Part shown: in pieces, positions 63,013 through 64,000 of the stretch | How the letters are laid out: each line of letters opens with the position of its first letter | How positions within the stretch are numbered: the stretch's first letter is position 1 | Source of the DNA: Marinomonas spartinae | GTDB lineage: Bacteria > Pseudomonadota > Gammaproteobacteria > Pseudomonadales > Marinomonadaceae | Length of the DNA: 64,000 nucleotides | Reading direction: 5' to 3' | Assembly: GCF_900089775.1 (NCBI RefSeq) | Contig: NZ_FLOB01000002.1 | Coordinates: 558,001 to 622,000 of the forward strand | Program-made: the position numbers and the translations under genes | Notes under the pieces: model-generated | Databases searched by the model: none | Told to the model about the DNA's origin: nothing | The model's input: only the letters and a program-made list of their open reading frames with translations

Positions 63013-63038
63013 CGTCGCGTTTGCGACGTTTAAAACGT
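63013..63038. promoter_or_regulatory. paired palindromes upstream of the 62690-62950 gene
   Basis: CGTCGC-GTTT-GCGACG (63013-63028) and ACGTTT-A-AAACGT (63026-63038) overlap by three bases, next to a TATAGT-like -10 on the minus strand. They may be operators for a small regulator. Confidence 0.35.
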
Positions 63039-63058
63039 TAAGTTGAATTTCTTTGAAA

Positions 63059-63292
63059 TTATTTTCTATCACCCAAACTAAACACCGATGTCATAGAGCC
63101 AAATTCATGCGCGTGCTCAATGCGCTCAAATTTATTAATCTCTTTTAAGTGTTTCATATTGAGTTCAGGATTCGTTCGCCCTTGACCCAGCAAAAGAACG
63201 CTTGACCCGCTGGTCACGAACTTGTCTTTTTCAGTTATTTCAAACGTTCGCTTTCCTATTTTTAACGTCAGAAGCACTTTTGATTTAATCAA
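63059..63292 (-). CDS. small protein of unknown function
   Basis: 77 residues. Beta-rich start (SKVLLTLKIGKRTFEITEKDKFVTSGSSVLLLGQG). It overlaps the upstream gene by 8 bases, so the two are coupled. No family recognised. Confidence 0.5.
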   Translation of the reverse strand: MIKSKVLLTLKIGKRTFEITEKDKFVTSGSSVLLLGQGRTNPELNMKHLKEINKFERIEHAHEFGSMTSVFSLGDRK

Positions 63293-63773
63293 TGCCCAGC
63301 TCCTTGGCTTTTGCTTCCTGTCTCGCCCACTCTAAGTCCTCTTCACGAGTACGCGCAAAGAATTTATAGATGTAGCTTTCTTTGTCTGTTTCTATATCAG
63401 TCAGTAATTCTGCGTCACTGTTTTCTGAAAATATCGCGGCGCATACACTTTGATGTAATCGCCACCATACTTTGTTCCCCGTCGGGAAATCGACGGCGAA
63501 GTCTTCAAAGGTTGGATACCATTTGATTTTCTGGCTTTCTTGTTCAGCATCAAAAATACCATCAATGCACTCGGTACGTTGTGAGCATAGTGCATAGATT
63601 TCAGTGTCGATATCGTCAGGAATGGCGTGCTGTCCAGACTCCCAGCGTTGCCAGCTTCGAGCTGGATGTTTGCCGCCTAAGCCCGCGATACACTCGGCAG
63701 CTTCGGTTGTGGATGCGAAGAATAGTCCGCGCATTGCTTGAAGTTCTGGTGCTGTTAATTTAGACCATGACAT
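63285..63773 (-). CDS. YdiL-like HTH protein
   Basis: 162 residues. LTAPELQAMRGLFFASTTEAAECIAGLGGKHPARSWQRWESGQHAIPDDI is the N-terminal HTH-type domain of the YdiL/DUF1870 family, common in prophages. The rest (KIKWYPTFEDF, NKVWWRLHQSVCAAIF) is unknown. Two bases separate it from the gene at the window edge. Confidence 0.7.
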   Translation of the reverse strand: MSWSKLTAPELQAMRGLFFASTTEAAECIAGLGGKHPARSWQRWESGQHAIPDDIDTEIYALCSQRTECIDGIFDAEQESQKIKWYPTFEDFAVDFPTGNKVWWRLHQSVCAAIFSENSDAELLTDIETDKESYIYKFFARTREEDLEWARQEAKAKELGID

Positions 63774-63775
63774 TT

Positions 63776-64000
63776 TTAATTTAACTCCTTTAATTTTTGG
63801 AATGGTTTATTGGGCGCGTAACCCGTCGAGTATCCCAGCCCTGAATTCATTTTGTGGTAAAAGATGAATTCAGGTTCGCTTCTAAAATAAGTTGCAGCAA
63901 TTTGATTTCTTGTCTTATCTAGAACACCCTTGTATTTCTCAAGTAGCCCCCTAAGGGCTAAATGATTGGAAAGGCAATCTTTAATTTCATCCAAAACATC
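63776..64000 (-). CDS. partial protein of unknown function, 5' end outside window
   Basis: The frame is open to base 64000, so the start is not in view. The visible 74 residues (ILDKTRNQIAATYFRSEPEFIFYHKMNSGLGYSTGYAPN-like middle) match no family I know. It is at the head of the same leftward group as the YdiL-like gene. Confidence 0.5.
   Translation of the reverse strand, partial: DVLDEIKDCLSNHLALRGLLEKYKGVLDKTRNQIAATYFRSEPEFIFYHKMNSGLGYSTGYAPNKPFQKLKELN

Larger units (their letters stand above)
44912..64000. mobile_element. prophage or phage satellite, left end at tRNA-Val, right end outside window
   Basis: From the tRNA-Val 3' end the gene content changes to small, tightly packed, overlapping genes with phage homology. 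There is a leftward recombination/regulation operon (45114-52640), regulators (52781-54960) and a rightward replication operon (55204-62643). Genes at 62690-64000 run left again. There are two tyrosine recombinases, at 45114 and 61492. No terminase, capsid, tail or lysis gene is seen, so either the late genes lie beyond the edge or the element is a satellite. No second copy of the tRNA 3' end was found by eye in the window. Confidence 0.85.

Noticed and set aside
62644..64000. attR copy of the tRNA-Val 3' end
   Set aside because: No repeat of the T-arm and acceptor sequence was found by eye; the right end is probably outside the window.

Overview
This window is a stretch of a gammaproteobacterial chromosome. 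The core genes have the content and order usual for the Oceanospirillales: recC-recB-recD, ihfB-lapA-lapB-pyrF, a gsk-type nucleoside kinase, trxB, ppa, uvrB and many c-di-GMP/chemotaxis proteins. A Marinomonas-like marine bacterium is my best guess, but that is an inference from gene content. There is no rRNA to confirm it.

Region 1 (1-6960) is accessory DNA. It holds a gene cut by the left edge and a membrane protein, both with an Rx4H (HEPN-like) motif. Next is a phage-type Rha regulator behind a C4-type antisense RNA leader. Three blocks follow, separated by decayed copies of the 3' end of rha: a secreted glycosidase-like protein, a Tse2-like toxin with a small partner ORF, and a dead HigBA relic. 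An acidic small protein and an XRE regulator with a set of matching operators close the region.

Region 2 (7000-14000) is signalling and housekeeping: an EAL phosphodiesterase, a chemoreceptor, a lipoprotein, the YciA thioesterase, tRNA-Leu, a degenerate EAL-HDOD protein, two tRNA-Ala genes and a ParDE toxin-antitoxin pair.

Region 3 (14297-20005) is a three-gene defence operon. A GHKL (MORC/MutL-like) ATPase with a C-terminal PD-(D/E)XK-like domain precedes a HamA-like (DUF1837) nuclease and a HamB-like SF2 helicase. It looks like a Hachiman system with an added ATPase-nuclease, inserted next to recCBD, and is the best candidate for an under-described system.

Region 4 (20357-44749) is core genome: RecBCD, TrpS, a Tim44-domain protein, CheW, Gsk, MoeB-like E1 enzyme, TrxB, pyrophosphatase, IHF beta, LapA/LapB, PyrF, a ComEA-like helix-hairpin-helix protein, a SulP transporter beside a persulfide-dioxygenase-like MBL enzyme, and UvrB.

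Region 5 (about 44912-64000, running off the right edge) is a prophage or phage satellite beside tRNA-Val(GAC). Its leftward operon carries integrase, an Xis-like protein, C5 methyltransferase, RdgC, a MazG-like protein, two tandem CsrA-like proteins and a LuxR-type HTH, behind a LexA-box-like palindrome. Its rightward operon carries a second C4 RNA, a wHTH regulator, lambda O/P-like replication proteins, nucleases and a second integrase. No capsid, terminase, tail or lysis gene is visible in the window.
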